Counted from the stretch's first letter, positions 9,453 through 17,349 are shown. The stretch is DNA of 64,000 bases from Gemmata massiliana (GCA_000531095.1 HG799463.1:708132-772131); one strand, 5' to 3'. Notes: a model not told the origin generated them from the letters alone. Translations and numbers: made by a program.

Positions 9453-11039
9453 TTAGCGCAAAGCATCCAGGGCGGCTTTCAGTTTCGCGCCGGTGTCCGG
9501 GCGAACCATGTTCACGAACGCGATCTTGCCCGCGAGCCACTCGCGGAAGTTCTCGCGCCCCTCGCGGTTCTGGGCATCAAGCCCCTCGCTCTTGGCCCGG
9601 TGCAGGATCGCGCGGAGCCGGCGGATCTCGTCGCGGCTCACGGACGGCTTGTCGTTCACCACGACGCCCGTGACCACCTGCGCCGCGCTCCGGCGCATCA
9701 CGCGGGTCTTCTTCTCGTTGACCGCGAACCCTTCCTCGCGAGTGATGTTCCGCACCTTCGCGAGCAGCCAGCCGATCTTCCCCGCGAGGTCCGCGTTGCC
9801 GGAGAACGTGAGGTCGTCCGCGTACCGCGTGTAGGTGACGCCGAGTTTGGTCGCGACGCCGAGCAGCCGCTTATCGAGCTTGCGCGCGACCTGATTCGAC
9901 AGCCCGGGGCTTGTTGGCGCGCCTTGGGGCAGCCCGCGCGGGCCGGTCGCGGCCTCGTACTTCGTGCCCGCGTAGGTAACGGCCGCGCGCGGGCACTCGG
10001 TGCAAAGTAGCGCGAGAACCGTCGCGACACTGCCCGAGTAGCCGTAGCGCTCGTAGACCGCGCGCACGCGGAAGAACGCGATCGACGGGAAGAAATCCGA
10101 GAGATCGAGGTTCACCACGACGGCCTTGTTCACGTGCGGGTTCGCGTTGGTCACGATCCCGCGCCCGGCGACGAAGCCGTGGGCCGCTTCGGTTACCGGG
10201 AGCTTGTTGACGACGTTCTCGAGAATCCAGTGCTGTGCGGCCTTGAGCTTCTTGTGCGGGGCCGCAAGCGTGCGCATTCCGCCGGACTTCTTCGGCACCT
10301 GGAACTTGACGTAGTGCGTGCGGGTGGCCACCTCCGTGTGGAACCCGAGCCAGCGGAGTTGCTTGATTGTTAACCCGAGCGCCTTCGCGACGTCCGCGGG
10401 CGCGTGGAGCACGGGCAGCCCGAGCGCGGTGAGTTTCGCCTCGTCGCTCATGCGCAGGTGGAGCCGCCCCGATACCCCCCGCCCCAGGAAGATGATGTCC
10501 GTGGCCCGGCGGCGCCGAACGGCCTCCACGCGCTCCTTCTTGCGGACGGCGGATTCGGCCTTCTTGCGGGCCTTCTCGCGCTCTTTCGCTTCGCGGTACG
10601 CCTGGACCGCCGCGTTGCCCGCTAAGCCGGCCGCGGCCGCGATCCCCATCTCCGTCGGACGAACCTTCTCGTACTCCTCGCCGACGCGGTGGATCTCGTT
10701 GAGTTCTTCCGGCGAGAGCAGCCCGTGCGTGACGAGCGCGCGGTCGATGATCTCGGTCCGCGGGTCGCTGACGGGCGGGATGATGCTCTGGCGCCCGAAC
10801 TGGAACGCGGTCGCGAGCAGGCGCCCGTGCTTCTGGGCCGCATCCACGATCTCCTGCCGCGAGATGGGCAAGAACTCCGACGCGGAGTACGGGTCGGCGG
10901 GTGCTTCCGTTTGTGGTTCGGCTTTGGGTGCGGGTTGCTGCCCGCGCGGGTCGGGCGTCGGGGGAACAGAGGGCGGAGCACTTTCCGGGGTCGGAGTTGT
11001 GTCGCGCTTGCGCCGGAAGATCCAGTCGAACATGCTCAT
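9453..11039 (-). CDS. Retron-type reverse transcriptase
   Basis: A 528-residue reverse transcriptase. Residues 1-180 are a proline-rich then helical, charged extension not found in short retron RTs. The RT core follows: retron NAxxH (NANPH, 298-302), LDLSDFFPSI (311-320, motif A aspartates), QGAPTSP (372-378), the catalytic YADD (406-409), and VTG (456-458) after NEKKTR. NAxxH plus VTG is the signature separating retron RTs from group II intron or DGR enzymes. A structured element ends 51 nt upstream of the start, where a retron ncRNA is expected. It would reverse transcribe that RNA into branched msDNA. The neighbours upstream (membrane protein, SWIM, HEAT/ARM) are probable accessory genes. 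Confidence 0.93.
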   Translation of the reverse strand: MSMFDWIFRRKRDTTPTPESAPPSVPPTPDPRGQQPAPKAEPQTEAPADPYSASEFLPISRQEIVDAAQKHGRLLATAFQFGRQSIIPPVSDPRTEIIDRALVTHGLLSPEELNEIHRVGEEYEKVRPTEMGIAAAAGLAGNAAVQAYREAKEREKARKKAESAVRKKERVEAVRRRRATDIIFLGRGVSGRLHLRMSDEAKLTALGLPVLHAPADVAKALGLTIKQLRWLGFHTEVATRTHYVKFQVPKKSGGMRTLAAPHKKLKAAQHWILENVVNKLPVTEAAHGFVAGRGIVTNANPHVNKAVVVNLDLSDFFPSIAFFRVRAVYERYGYSGSVATVLALLCTECPRAAVTYAGTKYEAATGPRGLPQGAPTSPGLSNQVARKLDKRLLGVATKLGVTYTRYADDLTFSGNADLAGKIGWLLAKVRNITREEGFAVNEKKTRVMRRSAAQVVTGVVVNDKPSVSRDEIRRLRAILHRAKSEGLDAQNREGRENFREWLAGKIAFVNMVRPDTGAKLKAALDALR

Positions 11040-11090
11040 GGCAGCGCTCGCACGACGAACCCCGACCGCGCGGTCGGTGGGTAAAACAAG

Positions 11091-11293
11091 GCGACCGGCT
11101 CCGACTTCAATCGTGGACCAGATGCGTTCACCAACGCCCGGATATCCGCTCCCGGACCGGGGACGACGGTGGATTCAGCCCGGTCCGGGAGCGGATATCC
11201 GGGCGAAAAGAACAACGCACCTGGGAACGCAATCGCAAGCAACCGCACCCACGGCGGAGCGCCGCAGGATGTTTAAGTCTCGGAGCCGGTCGC
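11091..11293 (-). ncRNA. Retron msr-msd-like RNA, copy 1
   Basis: Read on the minus strand: a1 (11275-11293) pairs with a2 (11091-11107) by 14+3 bp around a bulged GA. A small hairpin with CTC loop spans 11251-11265. An 11-bp basal stem pairs 11214-11224 with 11118-11128, with one G-U pair. A perfect 27-bp stem pairs 11179-11205 with 11135-11161 around a 17-nt loop. The layout a1 - short hairpin - long hairpin - a2 - RT gene is that of a retron ncRNA. The flanking core is shared with copies 2 and 3, but the long stem is not. It lies directly upstream of the RT. Confidence 0.85.
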
Positions 11294-11348
11294 TTGACTC
11301 CAGTCAGTCTGTCGCTGTGTTGAATTGATGCGCGTAGCCTTTAGTTTG

Positions 11349-11405
11349 GTGGCACAGGCCTCTGGCCTGTGTAAGTTGCCTCCACAGGCCAGAGGCCTGT
11401 GCCAC
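11349..11405. repeat. Palindromic interspersed repeat (GGCACAGGCCTCTGGCCTGTG)
   Basis: Perfect 23-bp arms at 11349-11371 and 11383-11405 around an 11-nt loop. The same unit occurs at 53145-53200. The flanks also pair weakly (TGTGTTGAA near 11315, TTCAACACA near 11420). It lies between the small membrane protein gene and retron RNA copy 1 and could act as a terminator on either strand. Confidence 0.8.
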
Positions 11406-11488
11406 GAACACAAACACAAGTTTTCAACACAACACCAGTCTGTTAGGTGCCGAGCACTCTCGCCCGCACCACAATCATCCGAATCCAC

Positions 11489-11974
11489 TCAGCGCAACAT
11501 GTCGAACGCGGTTTCCAGCGGTTTGAAGCTGAAAGCGAGAATCCGCCAGTCGTTCGCCGGCCTGTAAAAGATCACGATGCACACCACGGCCCCGTGCGCG
11601 TGTTTCACCACGTAAGCGACGCGGACCAGTGAGGGACTGAGCACGGTTTCGCGACCGAACTCGAAATCCCCCGGCGCGCCGTACTCTTGCGCGAACTTCT
11701 GCCGCCACTCGATGATCCCTTGCCGGAGCCGACCGAACTGTTCGTCGTTGAGCGGATCAACGAACCCCGTGCGGAGCATATTGAAGAACTCTTCTTCCTG
11801 TCCTGTGCGGAGCTTGGTGACCAATTCATCGGCCCGCTCGCGCGTTTCGCTCGGTGCTGATTTCTCGCCCCCCGCGGGCTTCGTCGCCGACGGGAGCGTT
11901 CGCAACAGTGCGTACCCCCCGAACCCACCGAGCAGCCCCCCGAGCACGCCCGCGAACAGAACCGACTTCGTCAC
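11489..11974 (-). CDS. Small membrane-anchored protein of the retron locus
   Basis: A 161-residue protein starting at the GTG at 11972-11974, 16 nt after the SWIM gene stop, so the two are probably co-transcribed. Residues 3-25 (SVLFAGVLGGLLGGFGGYAL) form one glycine-rich transmembrane helix. The rest is a soluble alpha/beta domain with an acidic helical part (ERADELVTKLRTGQEEEFF). I recognise no family; the C-terminal half resembles small NTF2/DUF-type folds only loosely. Position between the SWIM gene and the RT suggests a part in the system, for example membrane targeting. That role is inference. Confidence 0.75.
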   Translation of the reverse strand: MTKSVLFAGVLGGLLGGFGGYALLRTLPSATKPAGGEKSAPSETRERADELVTKLRTGQEEEFFNMLRTGFVDPLNDEQFGRLRQGIIEWRQKFAQEYGAPGDFEFGRETVLSPSLVRVAYVVKHAHGAVVCIVIFYRPANDWRILAFSFKPLETAFDMLR

Positions 11975-11990
11975 CAGAGCGCCCCGTGAG

Positions 11991-13685
11991 TTAACTCGTG
12001 AACCGCTTGAACCAGCTATCGAGCGTGCCGCCGTCCGTGCCGATGTCGAGCGCCTTGTTGCGGAGCGCCTGGAGGTGCCGGCACGGCCCCTTCCGCAAGC
12101 CGCCCGTGTAGAAGTACGAACACGCGCACTTCCCCGCCACGATGCGATCGTCCGCGTCCAGCGTGACCTCCGACTCCGCGCGCCCGTCCACGGTGCCCAC
12201 AACACGGCGCTGGCCCTTCGCGTCCACGCTGTCGGACGTGACGCGGCACTTCCACCGGCTCAGGTCGCGTGCGGCCACTGTTTCTTCGTTTTCCGGGCCG
12301 ATGACCTCCGCCGAGAGCGTGACCGGCATCACCTGGCGCCACCGGTACACGCCGTGCGGCAGATCGTGAATCACCTGCCCCAGAAGCGCGAGCTTGTTCA
12401 ACCCGGCCGACACCGCCGGGGCCGATGCGCGCGTCTTGCTCACGAGCGCGTCGAGCGTCCACGTCGGCGATTGCTTGAACGCGGCCGCCATCGCGTTCAT
12501 GACTTCGGTCGAAGGGGCAACGGGCGGCGCGAGCTGATCGATCGCGCTGCCGCCGCTGGTCCAGTCGTTCGTGGTCCACCCCGAAAGGCCGAGCGTCAGT
12601 TTCATCTCGCCCATCTTCGCGACCCAGAAGCTGGGCAGGCCCGTTCCGAGCAGGTACACGTCCACGCCGTCGAGCAGCGGGAGGAGCCGCCCCAACACGC
12701 GGAGCCGGTCGCGGCCCCACGTGCGGATCACTTCCTTCCGCGGTCCGGGGTACGGCGTGTCGTGGAGCACGATCTCCTTGCTCCACGGTTCGAGCACGAT
12801 CTTCACCGGCGCCCCGGGCGTCAGCTCGAACCGAACCGCACGCGGCGACGCCTTCGCCTTGTGGCGCTTCAGGAACGCGACCAGCGCGTAGATCCCTTCG
12901 CGGCTCACGGGCACGCGGCGCATCGGCAAACTCATCGCCGATTGCAGCGCCGAGAACCCGCGCAGCCACGATTGCGGCAAATCAATCTTCTCTTCGCGGT
13001 ACCCCGCTTCGTCGGACGTTGTTTGGACCTCGAAGCCCATCGGGTCGATGGTGAATCGCGTTTCGCGGTAGCTCCGAATGGTCTGGAAGTGCTCGTAAAG
13101 GCGCCACGAATAATCGACGTTCGTGGTGCCGAGCGCTACATCGGTTTCAGCCTCGAACGCTTCGCGCTCGACCGTGAGGCACCCGTAGCTGCTCTCGTCC
13201 GCGCTGAAGCACTCGAAGAACATCACGTCCGGGCTAACGGTGATGACCGGGTCGCACGGCATCAGCATGCGCCACAATTCCGGGTCTTCGCGCGAGAGCA
13301 TCGTGCCGTACCGCGTGCGTGCCTCCCAGTACCGCTGTCGGCACCTCTGGAACTGCCGTTCCAGGTTGCGCGGCATCGGGCGCCCGCGCTCCTTCTCCAG
13401 TTCCGCGCGCGTGAGCTTCACGGCCTCGGTGCGGATGCGGGCCTCCTTCGCGGCTTCTTGCTTCTTCCACTCCTCGTAGCCGGTCTTGTCCTTCGGTTTG
13501 AAGCGCAAATCCGAAATGACCACGTCGTGAAGGGCCGACATCGCTTCGCGGAAGCGGAGCGGTTGCCGCAGCACGCCCACGAAGCTCACGCGGTCGCGGC
13601 GCAAGTTGGGCGCGAGCGACACCGCCAGGCCGGCGGGGGTCTGTGTGACGGTGCTCCGCCCGCGATACGCCGTGTTCAGCAGCAT
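11991..13685 (-). CDS. SWIM zinc finger protein (retron accessory)
   Basis: A 564-residue protein with a C-terminal SWIM zinc finger around residues 518-540: CACSYFYT...GPCRHLQAL gives CxC...CxH. SWIM domains bind nucleic acid or protein. The middle region (about 270-420) contains helical segments and may hold a winged-helix fold, since KTRASAPAVSAGLNKLALLGQVIHD looks like an HTH with a following wing. It precedes the membrane protein and RT genes on the same strand and follows two copies of the structured RNA. From memory, a published retron type pairs an RT with a WHSWIM protein and an ARM/HEAT protein; this gene fits that description. Confidence 0.85.
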   Translation of the reverse strand: MLLNTAYRGRSTVTQTPAGLAVSLAPNLRRDRVSFVGVLRQPLRFREAMSALHDVVISDLRFKPKDKTGYEEWKKQEAAKEARIRTEAVKLTRAELEKERGRPMPRNLERQFQRCRQRYWEARTRYGTMLSREDPELWRMLMPCDPVITVSPDVMFFECFSADESSYGCLTVEREAFEAETDVALGTTNVDYSWRLYEHFQTIRSYRETRFTIDPMGFEVQTTSDEAGYREEKIDLPQSWLRGFSALQSAMSLPMRRVPVSREGIYALVAFLKRHKAKASPRAVRFELTPGAPVKIVLEPWSKEIVLHDTPYPGPRKEVIRTWGRDRLRVLGRLLPLLDGVDVYLLGTGLPSFWVAKMGEMKLTLGLSGWTTNDWTSGGSAIDQLAPPVAPSTEVMNAMAAAFKQSPTWTLDALVSKTRASAPAVSAGLNKLALLGQVIHDLPHGVYRWRQVMPVTLSAEVIGPENEETVAARDLSRWKCRVTSDSVDAKGQRRVVGTVDGRAESEVTLDADDRIVAGKCACSYFYTGGLRKGPCRHLQALRNKALDIGTDGGTLDSWFKRFTS

Positions 13686-13730
13686 TCAGCGACCTCTCGC
13701 GCCCGCCAGTGGCAAGGCGCCTGGGAATCA

Positions 13731-13933
13731 TGGGCGGTGGAACCGACTTCTATCGTGGACCCGAGTCGTTCACGAACGCCGCCCGGGGGTACCCCTGGAC
13801 GGGAACGCAGGTTGATTCCGCCCGTCCAGGGGTACCCCCGGGCGGCGAAAAGAACAACGACACGGGGGACGCAATCGCTAGCAACCGCACCCGCGGCGGA
13901 GCGCCGCAGAGAAGGTCTCGGACCCACCACCCA
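13731..13933 (-). ncRNA. Retron msr-msd-like RNA, copy 2
   Basis: Same architecture and same length (203 bp) as copy 1. The outer stem pairs 13914-13933 with about 13731-13747, using U-G and G-U pairs that form only in minus-strand RNA. The msr-like hairpin (GCGGCG, CTC loop) is at 13893-13907. The 11-bp basal stem pairs 13856-13866 with 13760-13770; its sequence differs from copy 1 on both arms, so pairing is kept with one mismatch. The long stem is a perfect 27 bp (13777-13803 with 13821-13847) around a 17-nt loop. It ends 45 nt before the SWIM gene start. Confidence 0.82.
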
Positions 13934-13939
13934 AGTTTT

Positions 13940-13969
13940 GGCGAACGGCCAGCGTAAGCTGGCTGGTGA
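13940..13969. repeat. REP-like palindromic unit, inverted copy
   Basis: A 30-bp partly palindromic unit (GGCGAACGGCCAGCGTAAGC then TGGCTGGTGA). It is the reverse complement of units at 9371-9401 and 14064-14094. The copies flank the RNA elements of the retron locus. Confidence 0.65.
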
Positions 13970-14063
13970 GGGCTCGCACAACTGCGTTGGCACGAGGCTC
14001 CAGTTTGTGCCACCAAACGCACCGCCCCACCACAGCGAGTTAGCGTCTCAACCCCTCGCTACT

Positions 14064-14094
14064 TTCACCAGCCGGCTCACGCCGGCCGTTCGCC
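14064..14094. repeat. REP-like palindromic unit, direct copy
   Basis: TTCACCAGCCGGCTCACGCC then GGCCGTTCGCC, nearly identical to 9371-9401 and inverted relative to 13940-13969. It sits 9 bp outside RNA copy 3. Together with the inverted copy it frames the gap between copies 2 and 3. Confidence 0.65.
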
Positions 14095-14102
14095 TTGTAT
14101 TG

Positions 14103-14314
14103 CGGTGTCCGCCGCAACCGACTTCAATCGTGGACCAGATGCGTTCACGACGCCCGCCCCGGACCGGTCGGGCCGAGGACTCGGGTCGATTCAGTTCGGC
14201 CCGACCGGTCCGGGGCGGGCGAACAAGAACAACGCACCTGGGGACGCAATCGCGAGCAACGTCAACCGCGACGGAACATCGCAGCATGGTGGTCTCGGAT
14301 CGCGACGGACACCG
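14103..14314 (-). ncRNA. Retron msr-msd-like RNA, copy 3
   Basis: A 212-bp third copy. The outer stem (right arm about 14293-14314 with left arm 14103-14123) gives 18 or more pairs including U-G and G-U wobbles on the minus strand, with a sequence unlike copies 1 and 2. The msr-like hairpin at 14268-14282 reads GCGAUG-UUC-CGUCGC, changed on both arms relative to GCGGCG-CUC-CGCCGC yet still paired. The basal stem (14231-14241 with 14135-14145) equals copy 1. The long stem has 26 perfect pairs plus one G-T (14151-14177 with 14195-14221) and a 17-nt loop. A terminator hairpin separates it from the HEAT/ARM gene. Confidence 0.82.
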
Positions 14315-14322
14315 TAGCTTTC

Positions 14323-14353
14323 CGTGTGGCCCGCTCCGTGCGCGGGCCACACG
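14323..14353 (-). terminator. Hairpin terminator after the HEAT/ARM-like gene
   Basis: An 11-bp perfect hairpin (14323-14333 with 14343-14353, 9-nt loop) lies 2 nt past the stop of the 14356-16119 gene. If it works, RNA copies 3 and 2 have their own promoter. No clear T-run follows. Confidence 0.55.
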
Positions 14354-14355
14354 AT

Positions 14356-16119
14356 TCAGTTCCACTGTAACTCCGGGAAGACCGCTTCCACGAGCGGCTT
14401 CCGCGTCGGGTTCTTCGCAACGAAGCCCGCAACACCGGCCAACCCCGCGCGGAACTCCGGCCCGCGTACCGAGCGCAGCGCGACCGCAACCATCGGGAGC
14501 AGGTCGCCGGCCTCGTCCGGGTGGTCCGTGAGGCGGTCGATGATTTGCCGCATCACGAACGGCTTCGCGCGGCTCCCGCGATGAATGTTCAGGAGCACCG
14601 TGGCCCACAGAAACCGCACGCGCTCCGGAGAGAACTTCGTCAGCCCCGTCGGTTCCTTGGCCCGGTCCTCCAGCATTCCGACCAACCGCAACCGAATATT
14701 GTCGTAAGGCGACTCCAGGAGCCGCTGCCACACCAGGATCGCGTCGCGCGCACGCGGCTCGGTCTGGAGCCACTCCCAGCCGACCTCGCGCACCTCCTCG
14801 AAGCGGCTGTCGAGGAACTCCAGCACCCACAACGGGTCGAAGTCCGTTCGCTCGCTCAGCACCTCGCACGCCCACTTCACAAGATCGACGCGGAGCGGCT
14901 CGGCCTCGGCGTTCCGCAAGTTGAACACCGCGGTCAGTTCTTCCGGCGAACGCGGTTTCTTTCCTTTGAGGAACGCGAACCCCAGACGCGCGAGCGGAAC
15001 CGGGCGCTGCATCGCGAGCCGCACCGCGGACGCGAACGTGACCAACTCCGGCTTCACGTTCCGCTCGACCATCGCACAGATCCGGTCGAGCAGGTCCGTG
15101 CGCACCTCGTCCGTGATGCGCAACCACTGCTCGATGCTAACCTCTTCCAGCCCGCGCGCTTCGAGCAACTCCATCGCGAGTTCATTCAGCGCGGTGTTGG
15201 GCGCGGTCACCCAGGCGAGGATCTCATCGAGCGTGAGCTGCGCGAGCCGGTCCGGGAAGTGTCGGCGGAGCATCTGCACCGCCCACGTCGCGACCACCCG
15301 GCACTTCGCGGTCACGAGCAGGTCGAAAATCGGCTCCGGGCTGCGCAACCACAATTTGCGGAACATCGGGTCCGGTTGCAACCGCGCGAGCGTTCCCCCG
15401 TCCGCGACGCGCCACCCCGCCGGCTTCGAGACGATCGTGGGCGAGTAGTGGAACAGGACGTGGACCAGTCCCCAGTTGTCGAGCAGCGCGAGACCGTCGG
15501 GCACGTCCGCGTCGGTGTAGAGCTTCAGCGCCGCGCAGACCGCCGGGATGTAGCGCGCCGGCTCCTTGCGCCCGAGCTTGCGGAAGTAGCGCCACGCCCG
15601 CCGGCGCAAGTAGGTCCGCGTGGCCACCGAGAACAGGAACTTGCCCCGCGTGAACTGTTCGCGGTTCTGGCTGAACCACGGCCCCGAGTACGAGCGGTCG
15701 TCGCGCGAGAGTGTGGTGTCACCGGGGGTCGAAACGGACTCGTAAGACTCGTAGGAACGCGAACGATAGTTGTACTTCTGCTTCGTCGCGCGCCGGCGCC
15801 GGATGGTGCGATCGAACCCGACGAGGAACCGCGCCATCACCGCGTCGTCGCCGGTCGTGTCCGCGAACTTGAACAGCCGCTTGACGAGCGGTTCGTGCCG
15901 AGGGGAGTTGAACGGGAGGTCCAGGTAACTGAAGAGTAACCGCTTGGCTTCGATCCGCGGGTCCGTCCACCACGTCTCGGCGAACGTGGCCAGTGCGGGA
16001 GCGTTCGTGCGCTGGCGGATCGCCTCCACGAATTCCGGCACGCCCGACTGGAACAGCCGCACGGTGCGGTCCCAATCGGGGCCGTTTCCGGCGGGCGGGG
16101 GTTTGCGGTCACGGGCCAT
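14356..16119 (-). CDS. HEAT/ARM-like alpha-helical protein (retron accessory)
   Basis: A 587-residue, almost wholly helical protein. I chose the ATG at 16117-16119 because GGAAG lies at 16125-16129; the frame stays open upstream without protein-like sequence. Repeated helix pairs in the C-terminal 350 residues (for example WACEVLSERTDFDPLWVLEF and IRLRLVGMLEDRAKEP) resemble HEAT/ARM repeats. A basic, tyrosine-rich segment (RRRRATKQKYNYRSRSYESY) lies near residue 115. It is upstream of RNA copies 2 and 3 and of the SWIM gene on the same strand. An effector or scaffold role in the retron-like system is inferred; no catalytic motif is visible. Confidence 0.75.
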   Translation of the reverse strand: MARDRKPPPAGNGPDWDRTVRLFQSGVPEFVEAIRQRTNAPALATFAETWWTDPRIEAKRLLFSYLDLPFNSPRHEPLVKRLFKFADTTGDDAVMARFLVGFDRTIRRRRATKQKYNYRSRSYESYESVSTPGDTTLSRDDRSYSGPWFSQNREQFTRGKFLFSVATRTYLRRRAWRYFRKLGRKEPARYIPAVCAALKLYTDADVPDGLALLDNWGLVHVLFHYSPTIVSKPAGWRVADGGTLARLQPDPMFRKLWLRSPEPIFDLLVTAKCRVVATWAVQMLRRHFPDRLAQLTLDEILAWVTAPNTALNELAMELLEARGLEEVSIEQWLRITDEVRTDLLDRICAMVERNVKPELVTFASAVRLAMQRPVPLARLGFAFLKGKKPRSPEELTAVFNLRNAEAEPLRVDLVKWACEVLSERTDFDPLWVLEFLDSRFEEVREVGWEWLQTEPRARDAILVWQRLLESPYDNIRLRLVGMLEDRAKEPTGLTKFSPERVRFLWATVLLNIHRGSRAKPFVMRQIIDRLTDHPDEAGDLLPMVAVALRSVRGPEFRAGLAGVAGFVAKNPTRKPLVEAVFPELQWN

Positions 16120-16345
16120 CGTCACTTCCCGAGTGTGGTGAAGAGGATGGTATGCGGTGCCCGCGCCGGGTGCAAGCGCGGTAGTCGCCCGAACCGGGCA
16201 CCGCGGTTCGTCGGGGCTACGATCTTTCGCTGGCGAGACAGAAACACTCCAACAAATAAGCGGCCAGAACGCCAGCAAGTTCCCCAAAGCTCCGCCTTAC
16301 CAAAACTCGGTCCGCGGTGTGAAGCGGTCGCCCTAAAATGGTCTC

Positions 16346-16374
16346 CTCTGGGGACACCACTTGTGTCCCCAGAG
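16346..16374. repeat. Hairpin upstream of the hydrolase gene
   Basis: An 11-bp perfect stem (CTCTGGGGACA at 16346-16356 with 16364-16374, 7-nt loop) in the 311-bp divergent gap between the HEAT/ARM-like gene and the hydrolase. It could be an untranslated leader structure or an interspersed repeat. The rest of the gap presumably holds both promoters. Confidence 0.6.
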
Positions 16375-16430
16375 CAGCGGCCGCGTGGGACACGCGGGCC
16401 GAAAACACTCTCGCCCAGAGGAGTTTGTCT

Positions 16431-17306
16431 GTGAACCTGCGATTCATCGGAGTTGCGTCGTCGATCGCCTGCCTATTTCTGGCGTCGACCGCCGTCGGCG
16501 ACGAGCCGGTCAAAAAGACCGTCAAGGCCGGTGACGGGCTGAGCATCGCCTGCGACGTCCGCGGCAAGGGGGACACGACCCTCGTCTTCCTGCACGGCTG
16601 GGGCGGGGACCGTGAGTACTGGAAGAATCAGGCCAATGCCTTTGCCACCGATTACACGGTCGTCACCGTCGACCAGGCCGGCCACGGAGCATCGGGCAAG
16701 GACCGCAAGGTGTGGACCGTCGACGCCCTCGCCGGCGACGTCGAAGCGGTGGTCAAAGACCTGAAGCTCAAGCGAGTGATCCTCGTCGGCCACTCGATGG
16801 GCGGGCCGGTCGCGCTGTTGGCCGCCAAGCGCTTGCCGGGTACGGTCGTCGCGGTGGTGGGTGTTGACACGCTCCAGGACGCCGAGATGAAGCGCCCCGA
16901 GGAACTGGTCAAATCCCTGACCACTGGCTTGGAGAAAGACTTCAAGGGGATGGTGGGCGGGATGTTCGGCGCGATGCTCGCCGAGAAGTCCGATGCCAAA
17001 CTGAAGGACTGGCTCGGGGACAAGGCGGCGAGCCGGGAACCCGCGATCGCCATCGCCCTCATGAAAGATCTGTTCTCCCTCGATCAAAAGAAGGTGTTCA
17101 AGGAAGCCGGGGTGCCGGTGCGGTGCATCAACTCGGCCGGCGGGTACCAGTTCTTCACCCCGACGGCCGTCGAGACGAACAAAAAGTACGCCGACTACGA
17201 CGCGGTCACCATCTCGGACGTCGGCCACTATCCGATGTTGGAGAAGCCGAAAGAGTTCAACGAGAAGCTCCAGGACGTGCTCAAGGGACTCGCGGCCAAG
17301 AAGTGA
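16431..17306 (+). CDS. Secreted alpha/beta hydrolase
   Basis: A 291-residue alpha/beta hydrolase. The GTG at 16431 has AGAGGAG ending 7 nt upstream and starts a signal peptide (VNLRFIGVASSIACLFLAST then AVGDEP). The oxyanion-hole segment is FLHGWGGDREYW, the nucleophile elbow is GHSMGG near residue 123, and the catalytic His lies in DVGHYPML near the end. The substrate (an ester or peptide in the periplasm) cannot be told from the sequence. It is transcribed alone and converges on pdxA across a shared hairpin. Confidence 0.9.
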   Translation: MNLRFIGVASSIACLFLASTAVGDEPVKKTVKAGDGLSIACDVRGKGDTTLVFLHGWGGDREYWKNQANAFATDYTVVTVDQAGHGASGKDRKVWTVDALAGDVEAVVKDLKLKRVILVGHSMGGPVALLAAKRLPGTVVAVVGVDTLQDAEMKRPEELVKSLTTGLEKDFKGMVGGMFGAMLAEKSDAKLKDWLGDKAASREPAIAIALMKDLFSLDQKKVFKEAGVPVRCINSAGGYQFFTPTAVETNKKYADYDAVTISDVGHYPMLEKPKEFNEKLQDVLKGLAAKK

Positions 17307-17319
17307 AGTAATTCAAAAG

Positions 17320-17349
17320 AGGTCAGCGGCCTCGCTTGGCTGCTGACCT
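17320..17349. terminator. Bidirectional terminator between hydrolase and pdxA
   Basis: AGGTCAGC at 17320-17327 pairs with GCTGACCT at 17342-17349. It lies between two convergent genes. Confidence 0.55.

Noticed and set aside
9453-11039. Diversity-generating retroelement or group II intron RT
   Set aside because: No template/variable repeat pair, Avd-like gene or intron domain V was seen, and the RT carries NAxxH and VTG, the retron signature.
11091-14314. The three palindromes as transposon ends or MITEs
   Set aside because: The arms are only 17 nt apart, differ completely in sequence between copies, and sit inside conserved flanks with further paired stems. Mobile element ends would be conserved and separated by cargo.
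14356-16287. Longer form of the HEAT/ARM protein from 16287
   Set aside because: The extra N-terminal 56 residues are not protein-like and the ATG at 16119 has a GGAAG site.
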